This document shows positions 25,848 to 35,700 of a stretch of DNA of 64,000 nucleotides, piece after piece. Both the position numbers and the translations under genes were made by a program. Source of the stretch: Salibacter halophilus (GTDB lineage Bacteria; Bacteroidota; Bacteroidia; Flavobacteriales_G; Salibacteraceae); contig NZ_WACR01000003.1 of the NCBI RefSeq assembly GCF_008806325.1, positions 1-64,000 on the forward strand, given 5' to 3'. The stretch's first letter is position 1; every line of letters begins with the position of its first letter. The notes below the pieces were generated by a model. The model had not been told where the DNA came from, did not search any database, and saw only the letters and a program-made list of their open reading frames with translations.

Positions 25848-27866
25848 TTATTTTATGAACCTCAATAACAGAATTTCAATTCCCAAAAATAACAATGCGA
25901 GGACGATACACCATTTCCAAAGCGAACTTTGTTGCCCGATGGAGCTCACAAAGTTGCCCAGTGAAGTATTGTCGCCCGTTAAAACTTGTGCTTTATTCCA
26001 GTTGTTTTGCTCGATCAATTGTTCGATTTCAGACTCGCTCATGAATGACAGTTCAGATTCGCTACTGCCGTAATTGAATGCTGCGTAAGTGAGTAGCGAG
26101 TCTGCATCGTTCGTGATTTCATACACTCCCGATTCGGTCACGTTTTCACGTGCATTGACGAGCAATTTATCACCTTGTGGTATGATTTGCGGAATGAATT
26201 CGTTTTCGCTGCTTTCGATCGGAGCCATTTTTACCAGCTCGTCTTTCAATCCCTGTGTGCGGTTGATCGTCAAATTGCTTTTTTCACCAATCGTGTTGTA
26301 GTAAGAACCGGCATTTTGAGATTGAAACGCCATTTCAAAAAGGATTGGGAGTAGGAGTCCGCCCTGCTTAAAAGTTGTTTCCTCAATGGCTGATGTCCAC
26401 AGGTAAAGCTTGCCGTTTTCGTGCTCGATTTCCATCAAAACCGGTGAATCGTCTTCTGTTTTGATAACCGGTATGGCCGGCTTTGCACCGCGCTCAAATC
26501 GGTATTGTTTTGTGATTGAGGGCCAAACAGGATCTTTTGGTTTTTTGCTGAAAACACCTCTGAAAATTGGATGCTCAAGATTAATCGTTCCAACTCGTTT
26601 CTTTGTCGTATCTGCTTCACCGAGCGTTCCGGCTCCAATTTTTTCAAGCAGCAGGTTGATTGCTTCACGGTCAGATCCCGGGAATACAATGCCTGTTCCA
26701 CCTTGCGAGAGGAACGACTCAAACTCTGACCAAAATCCGGCCGATTTCAAATCAACGCCATTCGCGATCAGTGCTGATGCGTTTTTCCACGACTCAAAAT
26801 CCGGCTCTGTTTGGCTCTGACCGAGATACTTAAAAGCCTCATCGGTTGCGTAAATACGCTCGATTGTTTTCGTGCTTTCCTGAGGCTGGATTTCGACTAT
26901 ATTGAAAGCTTTGGGAACTTCAAATGTGAAATGGAATTTGTTGTCGAAATCTGCAGCATCGTTCTCAATTTGAATAATCCCGTAGTGCGGACCAGCATCC
27001 TGAACCGTGAAGTAAATTGTGGTATCGTTTTGCCCGGGAGATAGATCGACTTTGAGAATGTTCTGCATTTTTCCGTCTATGCGTAGTTCCAGCGAAGAAG
27101 AAATATTCTCATCTCCTGTGTTGATAATCGAGATTTGGGCTGAATCCTGAATGCCCGCTTTGCGAACAGGCGAAAAGAAAGCCAGCGAGTCGATGTAAAC
27201 ATTCGATCGGTAAGTGGAATTGACTGGGAGGAAATTTGTTTGTGCCTTTAGCGAATCACTATTCGCTTTTTGCAAAAATGAATTTTGAAAATCGCTGATG
27301 ATGAAGCGGTGATTGTTCTTTGCACCCGATGGCAGGGAATTGTTAATTCGTTCACGAACCTGATCGAAATTGCGAATATTGGGTGAAAGTCTCAGTTTTT
27401 GAATTTCGTCAATCGCTTCGTTGGGAGAGAGGAGTACACGATCAGTTCCTTTGAAGTCATTTGAAATCAGCTGAATTTTATCAGTTGGAGCTGCCTGCTC
27501 CAGGATTGAAAAAGCTTTTTGTTTACCTCTCTGGAAAGCTTGTCCTTCCGGACTCGAAAAAGACATACTCAATGAGTTATCGAGGTATAGCGAAAGCGTT
27601 TTATCGGCAGATTCTGATTTACCTTCTCCGGGGAAATAGGGCTGGGCAAAAGCCAAAACCAAAAACACGATAAAGAGAATTCGGGCTAACAGTGTGAGTA
27701 AATGCTTTAGCCTGGATGTCGACTGCGTCTTTTCCTGAACAGACTTGAGGAACTGGTTATTGGAAAAATAAACTGTTTTGTACCGCTTGAGATTAAAGAG
27801 GTGAATAGCAACCGGAATGGCAATTGCGAGTAACCCGTACAGAAATTGTGGATACAGAAAGTTCAT
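25848..27866 (-). CDS. BatA-domain / VWA membrane protein
   Basis: A 672-residue protein. The N-terminal 80 residues are the BatA module: FLYPQFLYGLLAIAIPVAIHLF, then RLKHLLTLLARILFI and AQPYFPG, two membrane helices. A von Willebrand-like domain with MIDAS-type DNSLSMS (about 94-100) follows, then beta-rich extracytoplasmic domains and one C-terminal transmembrane helix (about 650-670). Members occur near aerotolerance and stress genes in Bacteroidota, but their function is unproven. TAGCTTTG at 27874-27881 is a -7 box for this unit. Confidence 0.9.
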   Translation of the reverse strand: MNFLYPQFLYGLLAIAIPVAIHLFNLKRYKTVYFSNNQFLKSVQEKTQSTSRLKHLLTLLARILFIVFLVLAFAQPYFPGEGKSESADKTLSLYLDNSLSMSFSSPEGQAFQRGKQKAFSILEQAAPTDKIQLISNDFKGTDRVLLSPNEAIDEIQKLRLSPNIRNFDQVRERINNSLPSGAKNNHRFIISDFQNSFLQKANSDSLKAQTNFLPVNSTYRSNVYIDSLAFFSPVRKAGIQDSAQISIINTGDENISSSLELRIDGKMQNILKVDLSPGQNDTTIYFTVQDAGPHYGIIQIENDAADFDNKFHFTFEVPKAFNIVEIQPQESTKTIERIYATDEAFKYLGQSQTEPDFESWKNASALIANGVDLKSAGFWSEFESFLSQGGTGIVFPGSDREAINLLLEKIGAGTLGEADTTKKRVGTINLEHPIFRGVFSKKPKDPVWPSITKQYRFERGAKPAIPVIKTEDDSPVLMEIEHENGKLYLWTSAIEETTFKQGGLLLPILFEMAFQSQNAGSYYNTIGEKSNLTINRTQGLKDELVKMAPIESSENEFIPQIIPQGDKLLVNARENVTESGVYEITNDADSLLTYAAFNYGSSESELSFMSESEIEQLIEQNNWNKAQVLTGDNTSLGNFVSSIGQQSSLWKWCIVLALLFLGIEILLLRFIK

Positions 27867-27873
27867 TGGCGCA

Positions 27874-27881
27874 CAAAGCTA
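27874..27881 (-). promoter_or_regulatory. TAnnTTTG -7 box for BatA gene
   Basis: TAGCTTTG on the minus strand, 7 bases upstream of the ATG at 27866, giving a near-leaderless arrangement. Confidence 0.5.
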
Positions 27882-28006
27882 ATGAATGCAGGTGATTATA
27901 TAAGATCAAATTTTGAGTGTTTTAATTTTATACTTTCAAAAATTGCGGGATTTAAGTTATTATCATTATAATCGCTATTCGATTAATTAATATAAACCCT
28001 ATTCAA

Positions 28007-28630
28007 ATGAAGTACTTAATCCTACTAATGTCAATTGCAGTGTTTTTTAGTTGTGCAGCAATAAAATCAATGAGAGGAAAATCAAAAGTTGAAGAGTATA
28101 GAACTGAAAAATCATATTCAGGAGATACATTGATTTATAAATATTATAAAAAAAATACTGATATTCTTTTGAAAGAGGAAAAGCTAGTAAATGGCGAACC
28201 AGTAGGAGCTTGGAATGAGTATGACAAGTCTGGGAATATAATATTAACACGAGATTTTAGCAAATTAGTTTATGATCTTGAGCCCCCAGAAGGAGTTGTC
28301 GAATCCCCTAAAGATGAAGAGGATTGTGAAAACTGTGAAAAGCCTTCCTTTCCTGGTGGAGAAGACCAGTTATTCAAGTATTTAGGTGAAGAAATCTCTT
28401 ACCCAGAAGAATCTAAGGAAATGAATAGCTCAGGTGTTGTTTATATGTGGTTTATTGTAAGAAAAACCGGAGAAGTTGAGCCATATTCAATTATTAGAGG
28501 TGTAGATACTTTTATTGATGAAGAAACATGGCGTTTAGTTGAGAATATGCCAGATTGGGAACCAGCGATAATGAACGGTAAACCAATTGATACTTATATT
28601 AATTTACCAGTTAGGTTTACATTAAAATAA
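28007..28630 (+). CDS. Lipoprotein with TonB-C-terminal-like domain
   Basis: A 207-residue protein with a lipoprotein signal (hydrophobic 4-14, Cys16 after FFS). Residues about 30-85 resemble MORN-like strands (GAWNEYDKSGNI). Residues 112-207 match the TonB C-terminal fold common in Bacteroidota: PSFPGGEDQLFKYL, YPEES, GVVYMWFIVRKTGEV and a final LPVRFTLK. It has no transmembrane anchor or proline-rich spacer, so it is not a classical TonB. It stands alone between minus-strand genes, with a 140-base AT-rich leader. Confidence 0.8.
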   Translation: MKYLILLMSIAVFFSCAAIKSMRGKSKVEEYRTEKSYSGDTLIYKYYKKNTDILLKEEKLVNGEPVGAWNEYDKSGNIILTRDFSKLVYDLEPPEGVVESPKDEEDCENCEKPSFPGGEDQLFKYLGEEISYPEESKEMNSSGVVYMWFIVRKTGEVEPYSIIRGVDTFIDEETWRLVENMPDWEPAIMNGKPIDTYINLPVRFTLK

Positions 28631-28634
28631 AACC

Positions 28635-29909
28635 CTACCAAAAAATATACGCGATAATGATCGCTGCAACAATTCCCATGAAATCGGCAAAGAGGCCGGC
28701 TGTTGCGGTGTAGCGCGTGCGTGTTACATTGATTGCACCGTAATAAACCGCGATAGTGTAAAATGTTGTCTCAGTACTTCCCTGGAATACTCCGGCTAAA
28801 AAGCCCTGGAATGAGTCTGACCCATAATTGCTCATGGTCTCAACCATCATAGCACGAGCTCCGGAACCTGAAAGCGGCTTCATCACGGCTGTGGGCAGTG
28901 CTCCCACAAAATCGGTGTTAAACCCGAACCAACTTACGAGAAATTCAATTCCGCCAATAATCCAATCGAGTGTGCCGCTGGCTCTGAACACAGCAATTGA
29001 AATGAGCATTCCCACGAGGTAAGGAATGATTTTTACACCAACATTGAATCCTTCTTTTGCGCCATCGATGAAGGTTTGGTAAACATCTACTTTTCTTTTC
29101 AGCGCGAGTAGAATAAACCCTACTATCACACAAAAAAGAATCAGGTTACCGGATACGACTGAGAATTTCTCTGCAAAATTATCGGGCATTTGGGTGAGCC
29201 ATGTTACCAGAGCCAGAACGAAAATTGTGAGTCCGCCCAAAACCAACAACATCGTTTTGTTGAACAGGTTAATGCGTTGCCTGATGGAAACGAAAATCAA
29301 ACCGGTAATTGTCGCAAAGTATGTGGCTAGCAGAATCGGTAAAAAGACATCGGTTGGAGTAGAAGCGCCTTCTGCAGCACGCAAGGCCATTACACTGACA
29401 GGGATAAGTGTCAATCCACTAGTGTTCAGAACCAGAAACATGATTTGCGCGTTGCTGGCTGTTTTTTTGTTAGTATTAGCATCCTGGAGCTGCTCCATAG
29501 CTTTGATGCCGAATGGTGTAGCAGCATTGTCGAGTCCCAGCATGTTGGCAGCAAAGTTCATCATGATGGCTCCGTGAGCATTGTGATTGCGCGGAATCTC
29601 AGGAAAGAGCCGAATGAAAAACGGTTCTATTTTTTTCGAGAGCCATGCGATGACTCCGGCCTTTTCTCCAACGCGTAATATTCCGAGCCAAAAGGTCATA
29701 ACGCCAATTAGAGTCAAAACTATAGCGATTGAAGTATCAGCCATATCAAAGGTTGACTGAACCATATCGCGAAAGACGTAGAGGTCACTTTCGTCAAATA
29801 CCAGTCCGATTGCTTCTAGTTGATCGCGAAAGAAATAGCCAATGGTTCTGACCAAAGCCACGACAAACGCGATCACAAAAAAACCGATGAAAATATAGTT
29901 CAGTACCAC
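28635..29909 (-). CDS. SpmA/SpmB-like nucleoside-recognition membrane protein
   Basis: A 424-residue polytopic protein that combines the two halves found as SpmA and SpmB (spore maturation proteins) in Bacillus, a fusion usual in Bacteroidota. GVMTFWLGILRVGEKAG and MMNFAANMLGLDNAATPFGIKAME in the first half, and ALPTAVMKPLSGSGARAMM in the second, are the two Gate-domain signatures. GTG at 29909 is the start. The organism does not sporulate, so transport of an unknown small molecule is the best guess. Confidence 0.88.
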   Translation of the reverse strand: MVLNYIFIGFFVIAFVVALVRTIGYFFRDQLEAIGLVFDESDLYVFRDMVQSTFDMADTSIAIVLTLIGVMTFWLGILRVGEKAGVIAWLSKKIEPFFIRLFPEIPRNHNAHGAIMMNFAANMLGLDNAATPFGIKAMEQLQDANTNKKTASNAQIMFLVLNTSGLTLIPVSVMALRAAEGASTPTDVFLPILLATYFATITGLIFVSIRQRINLFNKTMLLVLGGLTIFVLALVTWLTQMPDNFAEKFSVVSGNLILFCVIVGFILLALKRKVDVYQTFIDGAKEGFNVGVKIIPYLVGMLISIAVFRASGTLDWIIGGIEFLVSWFGFNTDFVGALPTAVMKPLSGSGARAMMVETMSNYGSDSFQGFLAGVFQGSTETTFYTIAVYYGAINVTRTRYTATAGLFADFMGIVAAIIIAYIFW

Positions 29910-29955
29910 TTGGCGTTATTTTCGCTCAAAGTTGTGAAATATTTTTAATGATGGT

Positions 29956-30246
29956 TTAAAGATCAATTGAGATTTTGATTTTTCCACCAAGACCCTTTTC
30001 TACAATGTCATAAAGAGTCTTGAGCGTTATGTTATTTCCATTATTTTCAATTCTGGAAATATATGAGCGTTTTTTATTGATAAGAGAAGCGAGCTGACTT
30101 TGTGTTAAGTTCTTTTCTTTCCTTGCCTGACGCAGCAGAATACCAATTTTAAAAGATTCAAAATCTCTTTCAAGTTCGTCTCTTCTATCAGTTCCTTTTT
30201 CTCCGTAAACGGAATTTTTTATTTCATCCCACGATTTAATTCCCAT
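29956..30246 (-). CDS. XRE-family HTH protein, HigA-like, without adjacent toxin
   Basis: A 96-residue protein. Residues 50-90 form an XRE helix-turn-helix (LTQSQLASLINKKRSYISRIE). The N-terminal part (SWDEIKNSVYGEKGTDRRDELE) matches HigA-type antitoxins as I recall them. A HigB-type toxin would be expected directly upstream, but only 41 bases separate it from the TSUP gene, and no toxin ORF lies on the other side. It is either an orphan antitoxin or a plain regulator. Confidence 0.8.
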   Translation of the reverse strand: MGIKSWDEIKNSVYGEKGTDRRDELERDFESFKIGILLRQARKEKNLTQSQLASLINKKRSYISRIENNGNNITLKTLYDIVEKGLGGKIKISIDL

Positions 30247-30287
30247 AACAGAATCAAATGTAACATAAAAGTTACGTTTTTTTGACT

Positions 30288-31070
30288 TTAAAATAAATAC
30301 TCATGCACATCCAATAACCCGAGAAGAGCAACTATAATAATGACGACAACGAGTCGCCTTATCCAGATTTGTGCTTTTGGGTTTTGAAGGGCATAGCGAG
30401 CAACAGCCCATCCCGTTGTGGCTTGTCCGGCTGCGAGTGCGAGTCCGGCACCCCAGTGAATCATGTCGTTGAAAATGAAGACAGCGAGTGGGACAGAGGC
30501 GAGTCCAAAAACCAGGATTTGCTTGATGAGATTGGCTTGCCGGAATGAAAATTTACTCAAAAGCACCAGTGAAGCGAGCAGAATGATGCCAACTCCCATC
30601 TGAATAAATCCGGCATATAAACCGGCAAACAGAATTGAAAAACCGGTGAGCCACTTGTTGGCACCTCTCAATCCGCGATCTTCCCGACCCCATTTACCTG
30701 GCTGTAACAACATGGATAGTAGGATCAATGCCAGAGCGCCAATTGCCACGTACTGCAGCATTTTATCGCTGACTAGTGTGGCTCCGTAAGCCCCAATTCC
30801 GGATCCGACCAAAGCCGGTATCGATAACCATGCATTTCGCTTGAACAAGCCTACTGTTGAAGGTGATTTCCTGATGGAAAAGAGGACTGTAACGGCCAAA
30901 ACAAAAACGCCAACACGGTTAGTCGCATTGGCAATAGTGGGTGAAATCCCGAATAAAATAAGTGTGGAGAGCGTAATCGCAGAGCCGTTTCCGGCAAGCA
31001 CATTAATGATTCCGGCCATTGCACCGGCTGCAAAGAAAATGAGATATGCGTACCATTCTAACTCACTCAT
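30288..31070 (-). CDS. TSUP (TauE/SafE) family transporter
   Basis: A 260-residue membrane protein with seven to eight hydrophobic segments and the two internal GxGxxxxxP-type repeats of the TauE/SafE family (AGIINVLAGNGSAITL near the N-terminus; IPALVGSGIGAYGA). Members export or import sulfur-containing organic anions such as sulfite or sulfoacetate; no substrate can be set here. It lies 21 bases downstream of the NRDE gene. Confidence 0.9.
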   Translation of the reverse strand: MSELEWYAYLIFFAAGAMAGIINVLAGNGSAITLSTLILFGISPTIANATNRVGVFVLAVTVLFSIRKSPSTVGLFKRNAWLSIPALVGSGIGAYGATLVSDKMLQYVAIGALALILLSMLLQPGKWGREDRGLRGANKWLTGFSILFAGLYAGFIQMGVGIILLASLVLLSKFSFRQANLIKQILVFGLASVPLAVFIFNDMIHWGAGLALAAGQATTGWAVARYALQNPKAQIWIRRLVVVIIIVALLGLLDVHEYLF

Positions 31071-31091
31071 GCCGGCAAAGGTGTAATAAAA

Positions 31092-31808
31092 TCAGCTAGC
31101 AGTTTTAAACGAGTTGGTTTGTTCTTCGTTGAGGAGTAAATCATTGTGATGAAAAGTCACATGGTCAGATCCCTGTTCAATACACGAAATACTCGTTGTT
31201 TGTACTTGTCCGTCCCGGTTCATCCTGATGTCGTTATAAATGTCGCCTTCACCGCCAAAGTGATGAAAATGCAGGATTTCATTACTCGTTGGATTTTTGT
31301 GATTCTCGAGCCATTCGTTGAACCAGTTTTTGCGTTTTTCAATTGTATCGGGCGTGTAGAGCTGTGCTGATGACCAAATATGCGGTTTGGCGGGATCATA
31401 AGAATTGTAATGCTTCTGTTTACCATCCCAGCGAAACTCCTTGATTCCATCGTTGAAGATGACCACAGTAAAAGGCTCAATATTGGTCAGATCCGTAGCT
31501 TTCAAAGCTTCGATCGGATTCCCTGTAGCTAATGACTCGGTTAAGATTAGTCCTCGACTTTTACGATAAGGCGGATTGTGCTCGTGTTGCTCAAAAGCTC
31601 CGTTGAGCAGACAAGCAATAATTCCATTCACATTGATCGCTAACCAGGTTCCTCCGGCTAATCCATCTTTAGGAAAATACAGATCAGATCCCTCAACATT
31701 GTGCCAATCAGGAAAGCCTGCCTTTTTACGCTCAGGGCTTTCATCCCGGTTAGATGTTATGAGTCTGGGAGAATTGTTTTGTTCCGGTAAATAAGTCAGC
31801 GTGCACAT
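31092..31808 (-). CDS. NRDE (TANGO2-like) family protein
   Basis: A 238-residue protein with the family N-terminus MCTLTYLP (Cys2 as potential N-terminal nucleophile after Met removal), TSNRDESPER at about 19-28 carrying the NRDE signature, and GGTWLAIN. The family is the bacterial counterpart of eukaryotic TANGO2, whose activity is disputed. It starts 5 bases after the desaturase stop and shares its direction, so the two are probably cotranscribed. Confidence 0.9.
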   Translation of the reverse strand: MCTLTYLPEQNNSPRLITSNRDESPERKKAGFPDWHNVEGSDLYFPKDGLAGGTWLAINVNGIIACLLNGAFEQHEHNPPYRKSRGLILTESLATGNPIEALKATDLTNIEPFTVVIFNDGIKEFRWDGKQKHYNSYDPAKPHIWSSAQLYTPDTIEKRKNWFNEWLENHKNPTSNEILHFHHFGGEGDIYNDIRMNRDGQVQTTSISCIEQGSDHVTFHHNDLLLNEEQTNSFKTAS

Positions 31809-31813
31809 AATGC

Positions 31814-32563
31814 TTATTTGGCTCTGACCATTACAGGTTTTGGTTTCATCTCGATCATCTTCAACTTTTCAAAGAGTTTGATGAAGTAGTATACCGGATC
31901 GAGTTCGTACCATGAGTGACCAAAGTTTGCGCTGTTTGGTTTTGTGTGGTGATTGTTGTGATAACTCTCACCAAGCATGAGAAAATCTATTGGAATGAGG
32001 TTTTTGCTTGTGTCGTTAACTCTGAAGCGTACTGTCCCTATTTTGTGTGCGAACCAGTTGATGATTGCTCCGTGAAATGGTCCCATGACAAAGTGAATAG
32101 GGAGAAGGAGGAACATCCACCAGTGAGTTGCAAAAATGGCATAAAACCCGATGTAGAGTAAGCCCCATGAAATGCGAATCATCCAGTTATCTGCAAATTT
32201 TTCAAAGCTTTTCCACTCGGGAAGGTTTTTCGTGAATTTTTCATCTGTTTTTACGCGACCATAGAAAATGTCACTGTAAATAACTTTCGTCTTCCACATC
32301 ATATCGAAAAGGCTCTTCGAGTATTTGGGCGAATGTGGATCTTTTTCGGTATCGGCATAGGCGTGGTGTTGGCGGTGCAAAATTCCATACGTGTTAGGGC
32401 TCAAATAGGAAGACCCCTGCCACAACCAACTGAGGATAAACCATACTTTTTCCCAGCCTTTACTCATCGTAAACATTTGATGAGCTGCGTAACGGTGATG
32501 GAAAAACGTTTGGGTAAATAGTGATAAATACCAGTGTGCTAAGAAGAAAATTAAAATGATCAC
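31814..32563 (-). CDS. Acyl-CoA (fatty-acid) desaturase
   Basis: A 249-residue membrane di-iron desaturase. Three histidine boxes are intact: HHRYAAH near 22-28, HRQHHAYAD near 61-69, and ESYHNNHH near 195-202. Hydrophobic segments occur at the N-terminus and around 125-160. The start is GTG at 32563. It introduces a double bond into saturated acyl chains for membrane lipid adjustment. The start is upstream of any ATG and the first hydrophobic segment is complete, so no truncation is evident. Confidence 0.93.
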   Translation of the reverse strand: MIILIFFLAHWYLSLFTQTFFHHRYAAHQMFTMSKGWEKVWFILSWLWQGSSYLSPNTYGILHRQHHAYADTEKDPHSPKYSKSLFDMMWKTKVIYSDIFYGRVKTDEKFTKNLPEWKSFEKFADNWMIRISWGLLYIGFYAIFATHWWMFLLLPIHFVMGPFHGAIINWFAHKIGTVRFRVNDTSKNLIPIDFLMLGESYHNNHHTKPNSANFGHSWYELDPVYYFIKLFEKLKMIEMKPKPVMVRAK

Positions 32564-32755
32564 GATTGAAATGATTTAATATCAGATTAGAAAAAAAGAT
32601 ATGCTGCAAATAACGGCATTGATGGAGCACGGGTTACCATTTAGTTGAAAAATATTTTGATGTTCAACTTATTCCTTAAAAACGCATCTTGAGTACTGAA
32701 AAGTTCACTTCAGGGAAATGGTATTTTGTAGGGTGATATTTTCATGGTTGTGATG

Positions 32756-32763
32756 TATCTTTG
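32756..32763 (+). promoter_or_regulatory. TAnnTTTG -7 box for the 1151-residue T9SS gene
   Basis: TATCTTTG lies 29 bases before the ATG at 32793. Confidence 0.5.
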
Positions 32764-32792
32764 ATGTAAGGAAATCTAACAATAAAAATATC

Positions 32793-35700
32793 ATGAAAAG
32801 AATTGGCTCAATTGCGGTTGCGCTGGCGTTCTCCTGTTTTTCATTACAGGTTTTTGCACAATCCATTACTACCGGCTCAGTATCAGGAAGTCCATTTTGT
32901 CAAAGTGAAAATTTAACAGTTAATTATTCAATCTCCGGCTCATTCAATGGCGGAAATACTTTTTATGTTGAATTGAGTGATAATACGGGAAGTTTTTCAT
33001 CTCCTGATACTATCGGATCTACTTCATCTACATCAGGTGGATCAATTACTGCTACTATTCCGTCAGTTATAGATCCCGGTTCCGCTTATCGAATTAGAGT
33101 GTCAGGAGATTCTCCGGCTGTCACAGGTAGCGATAACGGCTCTAACCTCACAATTAATTCAAGCGGCCTCGATCCTGCAGAGTTTGGAAATAACGAATGG
33201 TATGTTTTCGGTTACAATGGGAAACAGTTTGTTACGTATTTGGGAAGCTACATTGATACCAGCTTAAATATTTTATCATCAGATTATTTCCCTACAAATG
33301 GATCACCAAGTGACGCCTCAAACTATCAGGGCTGTTCAATTCCAAACGATCAACATTCATTTTCATACAAAAGAGAAGGTTTTACTGCCGGTCAGTACAC
33401 TCTTGATATAAGAGGAGATGATGATCACAGGCTTTATGTCAATGGAGTGCTTGAATATTCTTCATCTTATACTTCAACTATTCAGAATGCTGTTTGGTCT
33501 GGAAATTTAGGAGCCAATTCTAAAATAGAAATACAGGTTGAAGAAAGCGGTGGAGAATCAGCATTAGAAGTTGAGTTCAATTACACACCAACTCTTGTAA
33601 TTTCTGATGATCTCGATGTTTGTACTGGGGCCACTGTTAAGATTGGTGTTGACGGAGGTGCTAACTATGATTGGTCTGGAGGTAATACAACTTACATGAG
33701 TGCTCCTTACAATACTGATAGTGTTGAATTGGTGATTCCTTCCTCGGCACCTACAGGAGTTCAAACCTACACAGTTACAGGAACTGATGTAAATGGTAAC
33801 GGGAATTATTCTGCAAGTGTCGATGTATCTATTGTTAGTACTTATGATGTTTCTGTTTCTGATACAGCTTTAGGAATTTGCTCTTCAAACACAGCTAATG
33901 TAACTGCCTCTGGAGCTACAAACTTTCTTTGGATTCCATCAACAGGAGTTCAATTCAATAATAGTTCAGGAAGTAATGTTACACTATCTCCTTCAAGCAG
34001 TACGGTCTATAAAGTTACTGCTGATGGAAGCTGCCCAAGTGATACAGAATACGTGAATGTGACAGTATTCAATTCATCAAATGGCACTAATCCAGTTTAT
34101 GGTCAGAACCAGTGGATTCTTCACGGCTATGATGATGAAACTTTCTCTGACTACAGAGGATATTACAGCTTTTCTTCATTCAATTTTGACACACGTGATG
34201 ATTGGTCAATAAATAATTCACCATCAGATGCAGCTAATTGGCAAGGTTGCTCAATAGGAAATAACAATCATTCTTACAGGGTAAGAAGAGAAGGATTTCC
34301 TTGTAGCTACTATCAAATAGACATCCCGAATCACGATGACGGTGTAACTCTTTATATAGATGGTGTACAGGTTTATTCTAAAAACACCTGGTACAGCAAT
34401 AATTACACATCTGATGTTTGGCAAGGTTACCTCGGTCCAGATAGTAAGGTAGAAGTTACCATCAAAGAGCAATCAGGTGGTTCACATGTAGGGCTTACCT
34501 TTATTCCATTGTACGGACCTGAAGCAAATAATAATCATGCAATTTGGGAAGGAACAACTTCCACTTCATGGAATACATCCAGTAACTGGTGTGGCACTGT
34601 TCCGGGAAATGGAGATAAAGCATATTTGCTAGATCTGGGGAATAACGATCCTGTTGTTTCTACTTCAGTGAGTATTGATACTTTATACATTAGTTCGAAT
34701 GTTACATTTTTAATTGACGGAACGGGAGCACTCACCGTTAGTGAGCCAATAGAAAATGACGGAACTATTGAAGTTGAGTCTTCGGCTTCTTTGGTTCAAA
34801 CACATTCGGGATCTGACCAAAATACCGGAAGTGGAAATTATATTGTTCATAAACAGGGTAGAGTAGGCACAGCGGGATATAACGCATATTCCTCACCAGT
34901 TGAAAATGCTGATATAGCTACTGTTTTCGCAAATACTAACCCTTGTGATATTTTTGTCTTTGACGCATCTGACCAGTCCTGGAAATACGATTATCCAAAT
35001 AACTATTCTACTACTTGTCTGGGTAATAATGTGACATTTACTTCTAGTTACCTGATTTCAGGATCTGACGGTGATATGGATGAAGGAAGAGGTTATTTCA
35101 TCCCTGGTGGGGCAAATACATCACAGGCAAATAGAACTTTTACCGGGCAGGTTAATAATGGTGATATTTCATATTCTATCGCTACTCAACCTAATCCGGG
35201 AAATGTAAACTGGACACAGGATAACTGGAACCTGATTGGTAATCCTTATCCATCATCAATTAATGCAGCTCAGTTTTGGAATGAAAATGCTGTTTTGAAT
35301 TCTCGCATAATGAGCGGAATTTATTACTGGGATGATGATGGCACAAACACAAATTCATCAAGCGATTATGCTGCCTGGAACAACTCTGGTGCAACTGTTG
35401 GCCCAAACAGCAATGTTACGCCAAACGGACATATAGCGAGCGGACAGGGCTTTTTCGTTATGGCAAATCAAAATACCTCAGTAGAATTTAACAATTCAAT
35501 GAGAAGCAGTTCAAATGGTCAGTTCTTTAAAAATGGTCAGATCCAGTCATCAGTCAACTTTCCACGTTTATGGATTAGTTTGAAAAAGGACAGTACATTT
35601 AAAAGCCAAATGCTCGTGGCATTTCCAAATGAAGCAACAGAGGAAAAAGACAGGCTTTACGATGCGTTGAAAATGGAATCTGATAATCCTGTTTCAATTG

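Noticed and set aside
26410-26820. 136-codon plus-strand ORF opposite the BatA gene
   Set aside because: Shadow of the real minus-strand gene, which has clear BatA motifs; no promoter, ribosome site or family similarity on the plus strand.
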